NCBI RefSeq assembly: GCF_019091455.1
Contig: NZ_JAGXJN010000048.1
Location: 1-49,679 of the forward strand
Reading direction: 5' to 3'
Source: Chitinophaga sp. GbtcB8
Lineage (GTDB): Bacteria; Bacteroidota; Bacteroidia; Chitinophagales; Chitinophagaceae
Length of the DNA: 49,679 nt
Part shown: one piece after another, positions 39,863 to 47,377 of the stretch
Position numbering within the stretch: position 1 is the first letter of the stretch
Layout: each line of letters opens with the position of its first letter
The notes under the pieces: model-generated
What the model saw: the letters and a program-made list of their open reading frames with translations, nothing else
Databases searched by the model: none
What the model was told of the DNA's origin: nothing
Made by a program: the position numbers and the translations under genes

Positions 39863-39965
39863 GGCTAACTGGCAGCTATTAGCTTTTAGCAGTTAGCTGC
39901 TAGCTCCGGGACAATCAGCTAATAGCCAACTGCTAAAAGCTAAAAGCCAACAGCTAATAGCCTAT
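39863..39965. repeat. Heptamer-phased dyad repeat, TAGC type
   Basis: Six consecutive heptamers mostly ending in TAGC (39863-39904) face seven beginning AGCTAA/AGCCAA (39917-39965) across TCCGGGACAATC. The two arms are largely complementary. The right end runs into the trmD stop codon. It may act as a hairpin between trmD and rplS or as a mobile intergenic repeat. Confidence 0.75.
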
Positions 39966-40636
39966 TTCAAAAGATCCGGGCGGCGCTGTTGCGTGCGTTC
40001 CAGCGCCTGCGTATGCCGCCAGTCCTCAATTTTACGGTGGTCGCCGCTGAGCAGCACCTCCGGCACCTTCCAGCCCCGGAACTCCTCCGGCCGGGTATAA
40101 ACCGGCGGCGCCAGCAAATGGTCCTGGAATGAGTCGAAAAGGGCGGAAGTTTCATCATTCAGCACCCCGGGTATCAGGCGGCCAATAGCATCTACCAGCA
40201 CGGCAGCTGCCAGCTCCCCGCCGGACAGCACATAATCGCCAATGGAGATCTCCATGGTAATGAAGTGTTCCCGGATCCGCTCGTCGATGCCTTTGTAATG
40301 GCCGCATAATAACAGCAGGTTACCTTTTAACGACAATTGATTAGCCATAGACTGGTTCAGGGTAGCGCCATCCGGGGTCAGGTAAATCACCTCATCATAG
40401 GTGGTTTTGGCCTGTAACAGCTCAATAGCGTTGACCACCGGCTCCATCATCATTACCATACCGGCGCCGCCCCCAAACTGGTAGTCGTCCACCTGGTTAT
40501 GTTTGAAGGTAGAGTAATCCCGCAGGTTATGCACCTGTATTTCCAGCAGCCCCTTTGCCTGCGCCCGTTTCAGGATGGAATGGGAAAAGGGGCTTTCCAG
40601 CAGGCCCGGTTGTACGGTGATAATGTCGATGCGCAT
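39962..40636 (-). CDS. trmD: tRNA (guanine37-N1)-methyltransferase
   Basis: The 224-residue SPOUT-fold enzyme uses S-adenosylmethionine to make m1G37, which keeps the reading frame. Conserved parts are the N-terminal MRIDIITVQPGLLESPFSHS, DDYQFGGGAGMVMMMEPV, YLTPDGATLNQSMA, the knot segments LLLLCGHYKGIDERI and EISIGDYVLSGGELAA, and the C-terminal YTRPEEFRGWKVPEVLLSGDH. The length is typical. It follows rimM after 30 nt and probably shares its transcript. Its 3' end merges with the heptamer repeat. Confidence 0.96.
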   Translation of the reverse strand: MRIDIITVQPGLLESPFSHSILKRAQAKGLLEIQVHNLRDYSTFKHNQVDDYQFGGGAGMVMMMEPVVNAIELLQAKTTYDEVIYLTPDGATLNQSMANQLSLKGNLLLLCGHYKGIDERIREHFITMEISIGDYVLSGGELAAAVLVDAIGRLIPGVLNDETSALFDSFQDHLLAPPVYTRPEEFRGWKVPEVLLSGDHRKIEDWRHTQALERTQQRRPDLLK

Positions 40637-40649
40637 GAGTTAAGTTTTG

Positions 40650-40670
40650 GGTCCATGGACCATGAACTAC
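40650..40670. repeat. Short heptamer repeat, GGTCCAT type, between rimM and trmD
   Basis: GGTCCAT, GGACCAT and GAACTAC follow each other without gaps and overlap the rimM stop codon. The words are those of the larger repeat at 41810-41897, so it looks like a small copy of the same family. Confidence 0.6.
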
Positions 40671-41188
40671 CCCAAGTAAATATCCAGCAGGCCATCCGGC
40701 AGCTGCAGGTGTACTACCTGGTTCTTTTTATCAATTTTTACCAGCGACTGCTCGTTAAGCGGCAGCAGGGCTTCCTTACCCTGAATGGTCACTTTGGCCA
40801 GCACCTGCATGGGCATTTCAATCACTTCTTCAATAACGCCCAATACGCCCTGCGCAGCATCGTGCACGGTAAAACCCAGCAGGGACAAAGGCGCAGCGGC
40901 AGCGGTCTGTTGCTTAAAATCCGTTTCCTGCATATATACCGGCGTTTGCACCAGCTTTTGCGCAGCCTCTTTACTGTCAATCCCTTCCAGCTTTACAAAG
41001 GCATGCTCATGATCTTTAATGCTGGCCTTTTGCAAAAAATAAGGGATAAAGCTATTCTTCCGCTGTTCCAGGAAAAGCACCTCTACCCCTTTAAGAGCGG
41101 TTCTTTTACCCAGGCTATGCCGGAGTATTAACTCACCCTGCAGGCCAAAAGCGGCTACCAGTCTGCCTATGCTGAAGTAATTATTCAT
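40667..41188 (-). CDS. rimM: Ribosome maturation factor RimM
   Basis: The 173-residue 16S processing factor binds S19 during maturation of the 30S head. The N-terminal domain (NNYFSIGRLVAAFGLQGELI) and the C-terminal PRC-barrel (FTVHDAAQGVLGVIEEVIEM, KEALLPLNEQSLVKIDKKNQ, ending LQLPDGLLDIYLG) fit the family. The ATG at 41188 was chosen over one six codons upstream because it aligns with the usual start and leaves room for the promoter-like CAAAATAA (41204-41211, read on the minus strand as TTATTTTG). A terminator hairpin separates it from rpsP, so it is likely transcribed partly from that promoter. Confidence 0.93.
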   Translation of the reverse strand: MNNYFSIGRLVAAFGLQGELILRHSLGKRTALKGVEVLFLEQRKNSFIPYFLQKASIKDHEHAFVKLEGIDSKEAAQKLVQTPVYMQETDFKQQTAAAAPLSLLGFTVHDAAQGVLGVIEEVIEMPMQVLAKVTIQGKEALLPLNEQSLVKIDKKNQVVHLQLPDGLLDIYLG

Positions 41189-41210
41189 ATTTGGGAAGCG
41201 GTTCAAAATA

Positions 41211-41242
41211 AAAAAAGGAAATATTTGCGGACAAATATTTCC
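41211..41242 (-). terminator. Terminator or attenuator between rpsP and rimM
   Basis: GGAAATATTTG and CAAATATTTCC pair around CGGA. On the minus strand the hairpin is followed by TTTTTTATTTTG. It begins 26 nt after the rpsP stop, so most rpsP transcripts should end here. Confidence 0.85.
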
Positions 41243-41268
41243 CTTTTAAGTATGATCAAGCAAATAGC

Positions 41269-41709
41269 TTATGCTTCTGCGTTACCACCTTCAGCCGGTG
41301 CATCTTCTACCCTCTTAACGATGGGTGTAATAGCACGTGCTTTCTTGTGGGAATCGCGGCGGGCCGCTACTTTCTGCTCATGTTCTGCCTGCCATTGCTC
41401 AAATTTCTTGTAAGCAGTAGGCTCATCAAACAGACCTAATTTAACCCCTCTCAACAGGTGTTTCAAATACAGCACACCTTTGAAAGAAAGAATTCTCCTT
41501 ACCGTATCAGTGGGCTGGGCACCTTTTTGTAACCAGCGCAGTGCTTTTTCGGTATCAATGTTAATAGATGCCGGAACGGTTAAGGGATTGTAAGTACCGA
41601 TCTTCTGGATGAATTTACCATCTCTGGGCGCGCGCGCATCGGCTACTACAATAAAATAGAAAGGTCTTTTCTTCGCGCCATGACGTTGTAATCTGATCTT
41701 TACTGGCAT
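41269..41709 (-). CDS. rpsP: 30S ribosomal protein S16, long-tailed form
   Basis: The 146-residue protein starts with the S16 core MPVKIRLQRHGAKKRPFYFI, VVADARAPRDGKFIQKIGTYNP and TVPASINIDTEKALRWLQKG (about residues 1-80). A charged C-terminal extension (FEQWQAEHEQKVAARRDSHK, ending in an Ala/Glu-rich tail) follows. Proteobacterial S16 is about 82 residues; extensions of this type are usual in Bacteroidota. It is highly expressed, consistent with the perfect promoter upstream. It is first of the rpsP-rimM-trmD-rplS series. Confidence 0.97.
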   Translation of the reverse strand: MPVKIRLQRHGAKKRPFYFIVVADARAPRDGKFIQKIGTYNPLTVPASINIDTEKALRWLQKGAQPTDTVRRILSFKGVLYLKHLLRGVKLGLFDEPTAYKKFEQWQAEHEQKVAARRDSHKKARAITPIVKRVEDAPAEGGNAEA

Positions 41710-41760
41710 AAATAAATCGAGTTATTTTTTTGCGAGTTATAAAAAAAATATATAGGGGTG

Positions 41761-41791
41761 CAAAAATAACAGAATAATTGTGAATCTCAAA
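41761..41791 (-). promoter_or_regulatory. Promoter of rpsP
   Basis: On the minus strand: TTTG (41788-41791), exactly 19 nt, then TATTTTTG (41761-41768), a perfect TAnnTTTG. The predicted start is near 41755, about 45 nt before the ATG. Confidence 0.8.
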
Positions 41792-41809
41792 ATAATTTCC
41801 CGCCGGGCT

Positions 41810-41897
41810 CATAGTTCACGGTCCATAGTCCATTGCATATGCCTGAAAACCAGCATCCATACTATAGGCTATGGACCATTGGCTATGGACCACGAAC
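41810..41897. repeat. Heptamer-phased dyad repeat, CATAGTC/TATGGAC type
   Basis: Five heptamers (CATAGTT, CACGGTC, CATAGTC, CATTGCA, TATGCCT) face five more (TATAGGC, TATGGAC, CATTGGC, TATGGAC, CACGAAC) across 18 nt. The arms are imperfectly complementary. It fills the spacer between ffh (upstream) and rpsP and may form the 3' hairpin of the ffh mRNA. Confidence 0.75.
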
Positions 41898-41904
41898 GCT
41901 AAAA

Positions 41905-43230
41905 CTATCTTCCCAGCGCTTTTAGTCCTTTGCCTCCTGCACCCATTTTATTCATCATCTTCATCATTTGCCGCATTTGCTCAAACTGCTTCATGAACTG
42001 GTTCACATCCTGGATCTCTTTACCGGCGCCTTTGGCAATGCGCTTACGGCGGCTGCCGTCAATCAGATCCGGGTTACCCCGCTCCTGCGGGGTCATGGAG
42101 CCTATCATGGCTTCAATGCCTTTAAAGGCATCGTCACTGATGTCAATATCCTTGATAGCCTTACCTACCCCGGGTATCATACCCATCAGGTCTTTCAGGT
42201 TACCCATTTTCTTGATCTGCTGCAGCTGCTCCCGGAAGTCATCAAAATCAAACTGGTTCTGACGGATCTTCTTTTCCAGCTTTTTAGCCTGTTCTTCATT
42301 GAACTGCGCCTGCGCCCTTTCTACCAGGGTGGTAATATCACCCATGCCCAGGATACGCTGCGCCATACGCTCGGGGTAAAACACATCCAGCGTATCCAGC
42401 TTTTCGCCCATGCTCACGAACTTGATGGGCTTTTCCACCGTGTACTTGATGGTTAAGGCCGCACCACCGCGGGTATCGCCATCCAGCTTGGTAAGCACTA
42501 CACCGCTGAAGTCAAGGCGGTCGTTAAAGGCCTTAGCGGTGTTCACCGCATCCTGGCCGGTCATGGAATCCACTACGAACAGGATCTCCTGTGGCTGCAC
42601 CGCTTTGCGGATGTCAGCCACTTCGGTCATCATAGCCTCATCCACGGCCAAACGGCCGGCAGTATCTATAATAATTACGTTATGTCCGTTCTGTTTGGCT
42701 TCCTTAATAGCGTTTTCAGCTATCTGCACGGCATTCTTATTTTCCGGCTCGCTGTACACGGGCACTTCTATCTGCCCGCCCAGCACTTTTAGCTGGTCAA
42801 TAGCCGCCGGGCGGTAAATATCCGCCGCCACCAGCAAAGGTTTCTTACCCTTCTTGGTTTTCAGGAAGTTGGCCAGCTTGCCGGAGAAGGTGGTTTTACC
42901 CGAACCCTGCAAACCGGCTATGAGTATAATGGTGGGATTGGCTTTGAGCTCCAGCTCTGCCGCTTCGCCCCCCATCAGTTCAGCCAGCTCATCCTTCACG
43001 ATCTTTACCATCAGCTGCCCGGGAGAGATGGCGGTAAGCACCTTTTCCCCCTGCGCCTTATCCTTTACCCGGTCGGTAAAGTCTTTGGCTATCTTATAGT
43101 TCACGTCCGCATCCACCAGCGCACGGCGTATTTCCTTCACGGTGCTGGCTACGTTGATTTCAGAGATACGGCCCTCTCCTTTCAAGAGTTTGAACGCGGA
43201 ATCCAGCCTTTCTGATAATGATTCAAACAT
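41905..43230 (-). CDS. ffh: Signal recognition particle protein Ffh
   Basis: The 441-residue GTPase binds 4.5S RNA and targets nascent membrane proteins to FtsY. The N domain is followed by the G domain with GLQGSGKTTFSGKLA (G1), LVAADIYRPAAIDQL, IIIDTAGRLAVD (G3), TKLDGDTRGGAAL (G4), and FVSMGEKLDTLDVFYPERMAQR. The C-terminal M domain is Met-rich (FEQMRQMMKMMNKM), with the RKRIAKGAG RNA-binding segment. It has an exact -7 promoter element close upstream. The 4.5S RNA gene itself was not found in this window. Confidence 0.97.
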   Translation of the reverse strand: MFESLSERLDSAFKLLKGEGRISEINVASTVKEIRRALVDADVNYKIAKDFTDRVKDKAQGEKVLTAISPGQLMVKIVKDELAELMGGEAAELELKANPTIILIAGLQGSGKTTFSGKLANFLKTKKGKKPLLVAADIYRPAAIDQLKVLGGQIEVPVYSEPENKNAVQIAENAIKEAKQNGHNVIIIDTAGRLAVDEAMMTEVADIRKAVQPQEILFVVDSMTGQDAVNTAKAFNDRLDFSGVVLTKLDGDTRGGAALTIKYTVEKPIKFVSMGEKLDTLDVFYPERMAQRILGMGDITTLVERAQAQFNEEQAKKLEKKIRQNQFDFDDFREQLQQIKKMGNLKDLMGMIPGVGKAIKDIDISDDAFKGIEAMIGSMTPQERGNPDLIDGSRRKRIAKGAGKEIQDVNQFMKQFEQMRQMMKMMNKMGAGGKGLKALGR

Positions 43231-43259
43231 TAGTAGATCTATTAGTTGTTTTTACGGAT

Positions 43260-43267
43260 CAAAGTTA
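43260..43267 (-). promoter_or_regulatory. -7 promoter element of ffh
   Basis: TAACTTTG on the minus strand matches TAnnTTTG exactly. The predicted start near 43253 leaves a leader of about 23 nt. No clear -33 TTTG is present. Confidence 0.6.
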
Positions 43268-43321
43268 CGTTAATCGTTCGTGATTGCCGGACCGCAATCT
43301 GCGGCCGGGCTTTCCGTAACG

Positions 43322-43368
43322 GCAAAAAAAAATGGTGAATATGCTAACATATTCACCATTTTTTTTGC
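43322..43368 (-). terminator. Terminator downstream of rpoD
   Basis: A long hairpin: GC plus A-run plus ATGGTGAATATG pairs with CATATTCACCAT plus T-run plus GC around CTAA. It ends the rpoD transcript before the ffh promoter. Confidence 0.9.
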
Positions 43369-43461
43369 GAAATTATGTTTTTACGGTCTGATTACAAAAC
43401 TAGCATAGATTACAAAAATACCAGCAACGCTTTACTGCACCACTAAAACCATTTAGCAAAC

Positions 43462-44331
43462 TCAGCTACCTAAATAGTTCCGGAGCAGCTTGCTTCGAGA
43501 GGTTGTACGCAGTTTTGTGATGGCTTTATCCTTGATCTGGCGCACGCGTTCGCGGGTAAGACCAAATTTTTCACCAATATCTTCCAGTGACATGGGATGT
43601 TCAACGGCTATGCCGAAGTACAGCATGATCACATCTTTCTGACGGTCGGTTAAGGTAGACAGGGAACGTTCTATTTCCCGGCGCAGTGAATCATGGTGAT
43701 CCAGCTCTTCATCGGCGCTTACTGCATTCGGGTTTTCCAGCACATCCAGCAGGGAGTTGTCCTCACCATCAATGAACGGAGCGTCCATAGATACGTGGCG
43801 GGCAGCTACACCTAAGGTGGCCTCTACCTCTTCTGTATTAATTTCCAGGATGGTAGCCAGTTCGTCGGGAGAGGGTTCTCTCTCAAATTCCTGCTCCAGC
43901 TGGGAATATGCTTTACTGATCTTATTGCTTAAACCCACTTTGTTCAAAGGCAGGCGTACAATACGGGACTGCTCTGCCAATGCCTGCAGAATGGATTGAC
44001 GGATCCACCATACGGCATACGAAATGAATTTGAAACCTCTGGTTTCATCAAAACGCTGGGCCGCTTTTATGAGGCCCAGATTACCTTCATTAATGAGATC
44101 ACTGAGCGACAGGCCCTGGTTCTGATACTGCTTAGCCACGGAAACCACAAAGCGTAAATTGGCTTTGGTCAGTTTTTCCAGTGCCCGCTGGTCACCCTGC
44201 TTGATTCGGATGGCCAGGTTCACTTCTTCCTCCGGCGTAATCAGATCTACTTTTCCAATTTCCTGCAAGTACTTCTCCAGGGATTGTGACTCCCTGTTCG
44301 TAATCGACTTCGTGATCTTGAGTTGGCGCAT
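43462..44331 (-). CDS. rpoD: Primary RNA polymerase sigma factor (RpoD/SigA), Bacteroidota type
   Basis: The protein is about 289 residues, beginning MRQLKITKSITNRESQSLEK, the usual start of Bacteroidota primary sigma factors; an ATG two codons upstream is also possible. It lacks the long N-terminal region 1.1 of E. coli sigma-70. Visible are region 1.2 (YLQEIGKVDLITPEEEVNLA), region 2 (RFVVSVAKQYQNQGLSLSDL, then FKFISYAVWWIRQSILQAL), region 3, and region 4 (LEDIGEKFGLTRERVRQIKD) with its -33-binding helix. It recognises TTTG/TAnnTTTG promoters, and its own gene carries a perfect example. Confidence 0.96.
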   Translation of the reverse strand: MRQLKITKSITNRESQSLEKYLQEIGKVDLITPEEEVNLAIRIKQGDQRALEKLTKANLRFVVSVAKQYQNQGLSLSDLINEGNLGLIKAAQRFDETRGFKFISYAVWWIRQSILQALAEQSRIVRLPLNKVGLSNKISKAYSQLEQEFEREPSPDELATILEINTEEVEATLGVAARHVSMDAPFIDGEDNSLLDVLENPNAVSADEELDHHDSLRREIERSLSTLTDRQKDVIMLYFGIAVEHPMSLEDIGEKFGLTRERVRQIKDKAITKLRTTSRSKLLRNYLGS

Positions 44332-44393
44332 TGACATAGAGTCGGAACAGTTACAGGTTATTAATAAAAAGTTAATTTTTGACGAATACCAGA

Positions 44394-44424
44394 CAAAAAT
44401 AAGTTTTTTTAGACACCACCCAAA
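44394..44424 (-). promoter_or_regulatory. Promoter of rpoD
   Basis: On the minus strand: TTTG (44421-44424), exactly 19 nt, then TATTTTTG (44394-44401), a perfect TAnnTTTG. The predicted start is near 44388, leaving a leader of about 55 nt. Confidence 0.8.
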
Positions 44425-44634
44425 AAAAATGTTTAGTTGTTAAACCGTTTTCAAGCAAAATCGATTGATTATTTATTTCTGTCTGATGGTAGGTGTTACA
44501 ACGTGATCCAATTGGAAAAAGTGTCTAATAGACTCTTAATCAACATAAATATATTAAATATTATTTTAATAATAATAAAATTTATAAACCATCAAATAAA
44601 TGCCGGAATTGATTAAAAAAAAACAGCAAATTAT

Positions 44635-44664
44635 TTTGACAGAATAAATATTTTTCTATAATTG
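44635..44664 (+). promoter_or_regulatory. Promoter of the START-like gene
   Basis: TTTG (44635-44638), an 18-nt spacer and TATAATTG (44657-44664), one base from TAnnTTTG. The predicted start is near 44670, about 32 nt before the ATG. Confidence 0.6.
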
Positions 44665-44701
44665 CAGCCGGATGATATTGATTTACTAATTACATTGAGC
44701 G

Positions 44702-45082
44702 ATGTCTAAGAAAGTGCAATATGAGTTGGAATACCCGGTACGGTGCTCACCCAGTATCTTATACGAATTCCTTTCCACCCCCGCTGGTTTGCAGGAGTGG
44801 TTTGCCGATAAAGTAGATTTCAGGGATAATGTTTTCTCATTTTCCTGGAATGGCGCTACTGAAGAAGCCGAAGTGCTGGAGCAGGAGGAAGAAGAATTTA
44901 TTCGTTTGCATTGGTTACATGCCCCTAACGGAGAATTTTTTGAATTCCGTATCCAGATATCAGAAGTTACCAATGAAACGATACTGGTAGTGAAAGACTT
45001 TGCAGAGAAGAAGGAAATAGCCGACCAGAGCCAGCTTTGGGACTACCAGGTAAAGGACCTTTTTCACCGTATCGGGAATTAA
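44702..45082 (+). CDS. START-like domain protein (SRPBCC superfamily)
   Basis: The 126-residue protein forms a helix-grip fold with a hydrophobic cavity. Seen segments are the N-terminal YELEYPVRCSPSILYEFLST, GLQEWFADKVDFRDNVFSFS, an acidic strand (EEAEVLEQEEEEFIRLHW), EFRIQISEVTNETILVVKDF, and a C-terminal helix. It corresponds to the Bacteroidota START-like family, which resembles AHA1-type SRPBCC proteins. The ligand is unknown; lipid or hydrophobic small molecules are likely. It diverges from rpoD across an AT-rich spacer. Being single-copy and adjacent to rpoD in related genomes would support a housekeeping role, but this cannot be checked here. Confidence 0.8.
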   Translation: MSKKVQYELEYPVRCSPSILYEFLSTPAGLQEWFADKVDFRDNVFSFSWNGATEEAEVLEQEEEEFIRLHWLHAPNGEFFEFRIQISEVTNETILVVKDFAEKKEIADQSQLWDYQVKDLFHRIGN

Positions 45083-45149
45083 TACCCGTTACGGTAGCTA
45101 GTAATTGACTTTGTAATACCCCTTATTTACCAGTCACTCACTACCTTCA

Positions 45150-45749
45150 TTACCCATTTATTATTGCCAGTAAGGTTGTATAACAGGCTACTGCTTCAGG
45201 GATTATTTTTTCCCAAATTTCCAGTGCAAACGGTTTGGCCAGCTTTATAAAATCTTTTTGTTCAACCCACGCATCCCACTCCTGTGGCGTAAAAGCGGCT
45301 ACTGCCCGGTAATTTCCATTTTCAAAATCGTGCATCCAGGGATCGTTCTGTACATATACCTGGAAGCCCTGTGCTACCAGCGTTCCGTAACCGGCTTTTA
45401 ACGCGGACACATAATGTATTTTCACCGTACCGGCCAGGTGTAAGGTGCAGCTGAAATAATGCCCCCACCAGAACATGGTACGGAAGGCCAATACCGCCTC
45501 CTGGCTAAAGTAACGCGGGTAATCCAGTATTACATAGGGCAGCTCTTTATACCGCTCTCCCTTTGATATTTTACCACCCTGCTGCAGGCAGGGCACCGGG
45601 AAGGCAGCTGCAGGCACCTGTTTTTCCAGCTCCCGGTGTACTGCGCCAAACAGCTCCATTACCTTGGTTATCACACTGTTCTTATGGTAGATCCAGGCGG
45701 CGTCAAAAGCTACCTGCCGCTCCGCTGGTGTAAGCAAAAAATTTCTCAT
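45150..45749 (-). CDS. Hypothetical protein, conserved-looking
   Basis: The 199-residue, apparently cytoplasmic protein is rich in aromatic residues. It starts RNFLLTPAERQVAFDAAWIY, continues with YKELPYVILDYPRYFSQEAV and the striking FRTMFWWGHYFSCTLHLAG, and ends LEIWEKIIPEAVACYTTLLA. The central YPRYF...WWGHYFS stretch suggests a ligand or membrane-surface binding site. I do not recognise the family and no catalytic motif is clear. It converges on the START-like gene and diverges from the LptF/G-family gene, so it is likely monocistronic. Confidence 0.6.
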   Translation of the reverse strand: MRNFLLTPAERQVAFDAAWIYHKNSVITKVMELFGAVHRELEKQVPAAAFPVPCLQQGGKISKGERYKELPYVILDYPRYFSQEAVLAFRTMFWWGHYFSCTLHLAGTVKIHYVSALKAGYGTLVAQGFQVYVQNDPWMHDFENGNYRAVAAFTPQEWDAWVEQKDFIKLAKPFALEIWEKIIPEAVACYTTLLAIING

Positions 45750-45801
45750 ATAATTAACGCTATCATCATACCCGCGTGGCCGCTGCTACGGAAAATCGAA
45801 G

Positions 45802-45809
45802 TAAATTTG
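45802..45809 (+). promoter_or_regulatory. -7 promoter element of the LptF/LptG-family gene
   Basis: TAAATTTG is an exact TAnnTTTG match. The predicted start near 45815 lies downstream of the outermost in-frame ATG (45776), which argues against that start. Confidence 0.5.
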
Positions 45810-45865
45810 CGGCTCATACAGGATCAGGCGCCTGTTGCTCCGGCAATTTTTTGCGGCCTGATAAC

Positions 45866-47365
45866 ATGGTAAAAATCGTAAATAATAACTATTATTACGA
45901 AGTGAAAAAACTCGATAAGCTCATTATTAAAACATTTCTGGGGCCCTTTATAGCCACTTTTTTTGTTACCTGGTTCGTATTGCTGATGCAGTTCCTCTGG
46001 AAATACATTGACGACCTGGTGGGCAAAGGGCTGGACCTTCCGGTAATACTGGAGCTTATTTCCTATACCAGCGCCAGCTTAATTACCCTGGCCCTGCCAC
46101 TGGCAGTATTGCTTTCTTCTATAATGACCTTTGGCAACCTGGGCGAGAGCTTTGAGCTGGTGGCCTTAAAATCATCCGGTATTTCCCTGCTGCGTTTCAT
46201 ACGTCCGTTACTGTTTGTTTGTATTGTTATTGGCGTACTTGCTTTTTTGTTTGCCAACTACGTGATACCGGTTGCTAACCTGCGCGCAAAATCACTGTTA
46301 TACGATATTACCAATTCCAAGCCGGCCTTTAATATTAAGGCAGGCGTGTTTTACGGTGATATTCCCGGCTATACAATCAAAGTAGCGCGCAAGGAAAAAG
46401 ATAACAGGACCATTCACCAGGTAATGATCTTTGATCAGTCAAACGGTGGCGGCGGTGCTGCGGCTGATAAGCTGATACTGGCTAACAAAGGCACCATGGA
46501 GCTTTCCAGCAACAAACGTTTCCTGTACTTTGTACTGAACGATGGCTGGCGGTATGAGGAACGTAACCTGCGTGGCTCCAACACACCCGGTGAGCTGATC
46601 CGCATGGGTTTTAAAGAATATAAAAAAGCATTTGACCTTAGCTCCTTTACTTTTAGCCGCCTGGATATGGGCCTGTTTGCCTCTAACCAGCAAATGCTGA
46701 ACATACGGCAGCTGGATAAAGCGATTGATTCCCTGAACCGGGAAGCGGCCAATGTAAGCAAAACTGTGAGCGCATACGTAACCTCCCGCTATCCTTTTTA
46801 TAAATGGAAAGACAGCGCCTGGCTGCCCTCCGCCCCTTCCCTGGGCGTACAGCAGTTTAAGGATATAATACCGAAGAAGAATTACCGTTATGTATTAGAC
46901 CGTGCGGAACAGGCCCTGCGTGAAACGCAAAGTAACCTGGAAGCGCCAGCCAAGGAATATGGTGATAAAAATACCATTATGATCCTGCATAAGGTGGAAT
47001 GGCAGCGCAAGTTCACCCTGGCGGCCGCCTGTGTGGTGATGTTCCTGATAGGCGCCCCCCTGGGCTCCATTATCCGCAAAGGCGGTTTGGGAACTCCCCT
47101 GGTATTTGCAGTGATATTTTTTGTTATATTTAACATCTTCTTCATGGTGGGCGAGAAAATGGCGCGTAAAGATGTGCTGACCACCTTTGGGGGTATGTGG
47201 CTATCGAATATTGTGCTGTTGCCCATTGCGGCATTCCTGATCTACAAGGCCATGAATGATTCACAATTATTCAACAAAGAATTTTATTTTAGAGCTTTTG
47301 AAATAGTCAAGAAGTTCATACAAAGAATTAGAGAACGTAAGCGAGAACAACAACCTACAACATAA
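45866..47365 (+). CDS. LptF/LptG family permease (YjgP/YjgQ)
   Basis: The protein is about 499 residues and has three N-terminal transmembrane helices (IIKTFLGPFIATFFVTWFVL, ISYTSASLITLALPLAVLLS, and one near LLFVCIVIGVLAFLFANYVI). A large periplasmic beta-jellyroll domain (about 140-390) follows, then three C-terminal helices with FLIGAPLGSIIRKGGLGTP, the hallmark of YjgP/YjgQ proteins. With LptB, LptC and partner permease it extracts lipopolysaccharide from the inner membrane. Whether this is LptF or LptG cannot be decided. The start could also be a GTG at 45902 (VKKLDKL, aligned with relatives). PAP2 and glycosyltransferase genes follow, so this is an envelope-lipid cluster. Confidence 0.88.
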   Translation: MVKIVNNNYYYEVKKLDKLIIKTFLGPFIATFFVTWFVLLMQFLWKYIDDLVGKGLDLPVILELISYTSASLITLALPLAVLLSSIMTFGNLGESFELVALKSSGISLLRFIRPLLFVCIVIGVLAFLFANYVIPVANLRAKSLLYDITNSKPAFNIKAGVFYGDIPGYTIKVARKEKDNRTIHQVMIFDQSNGGGGAAADKLILANKGTMELSSNKRFLYFVLNDGWRYEERNLRGSNTPGELIRMGFKEYKKAFDLSSFTFSRLDMGLFASNQQMLNIRQLDKAIDSLNREAANVSKTVSAYVTSRYPFYKWKDSAWLPSAPSLGVQQFKDIIPKKNYRYVLDRAEQALRETQSNLEAPAKEYGDKNTIMILHKVEWQRKFTLAAACVVMFLIGAPLGSIIRKGGLGTPLVFAVIFFVIFNIFFMVGEKMARKDVLTTFGGMWLSNIVLLPIAAFLIYKAMNDSQLFNKEFYFRAFEIVKKFIQRIRERKREQQPTT

Positions 47366-47377
47366 AAAACGCACACC

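Larger units (their letters stand above)
44338..44701. other. AT-rich divergent promoter spacer (rpoD and START-like gene)
   Basis: These 364 nt contain the rpoD promoter at the left and the START-like gene promoter at the right. Between them, about 44440-44630, is strongly AT-rich sequence (for example a run of TTTTAATAATAATAAAATTT) with no ORF or hairpin of note. It may be an UP-element-like or nucleoid-protein region. Confidence 0.5.

Noticed and set aside
39863..41897. CRISPR array
   Set aside because: The repeats are 7-mers in facing arms, without 20-40-nt repeats separated by unique spacers, and no cas gene is present.
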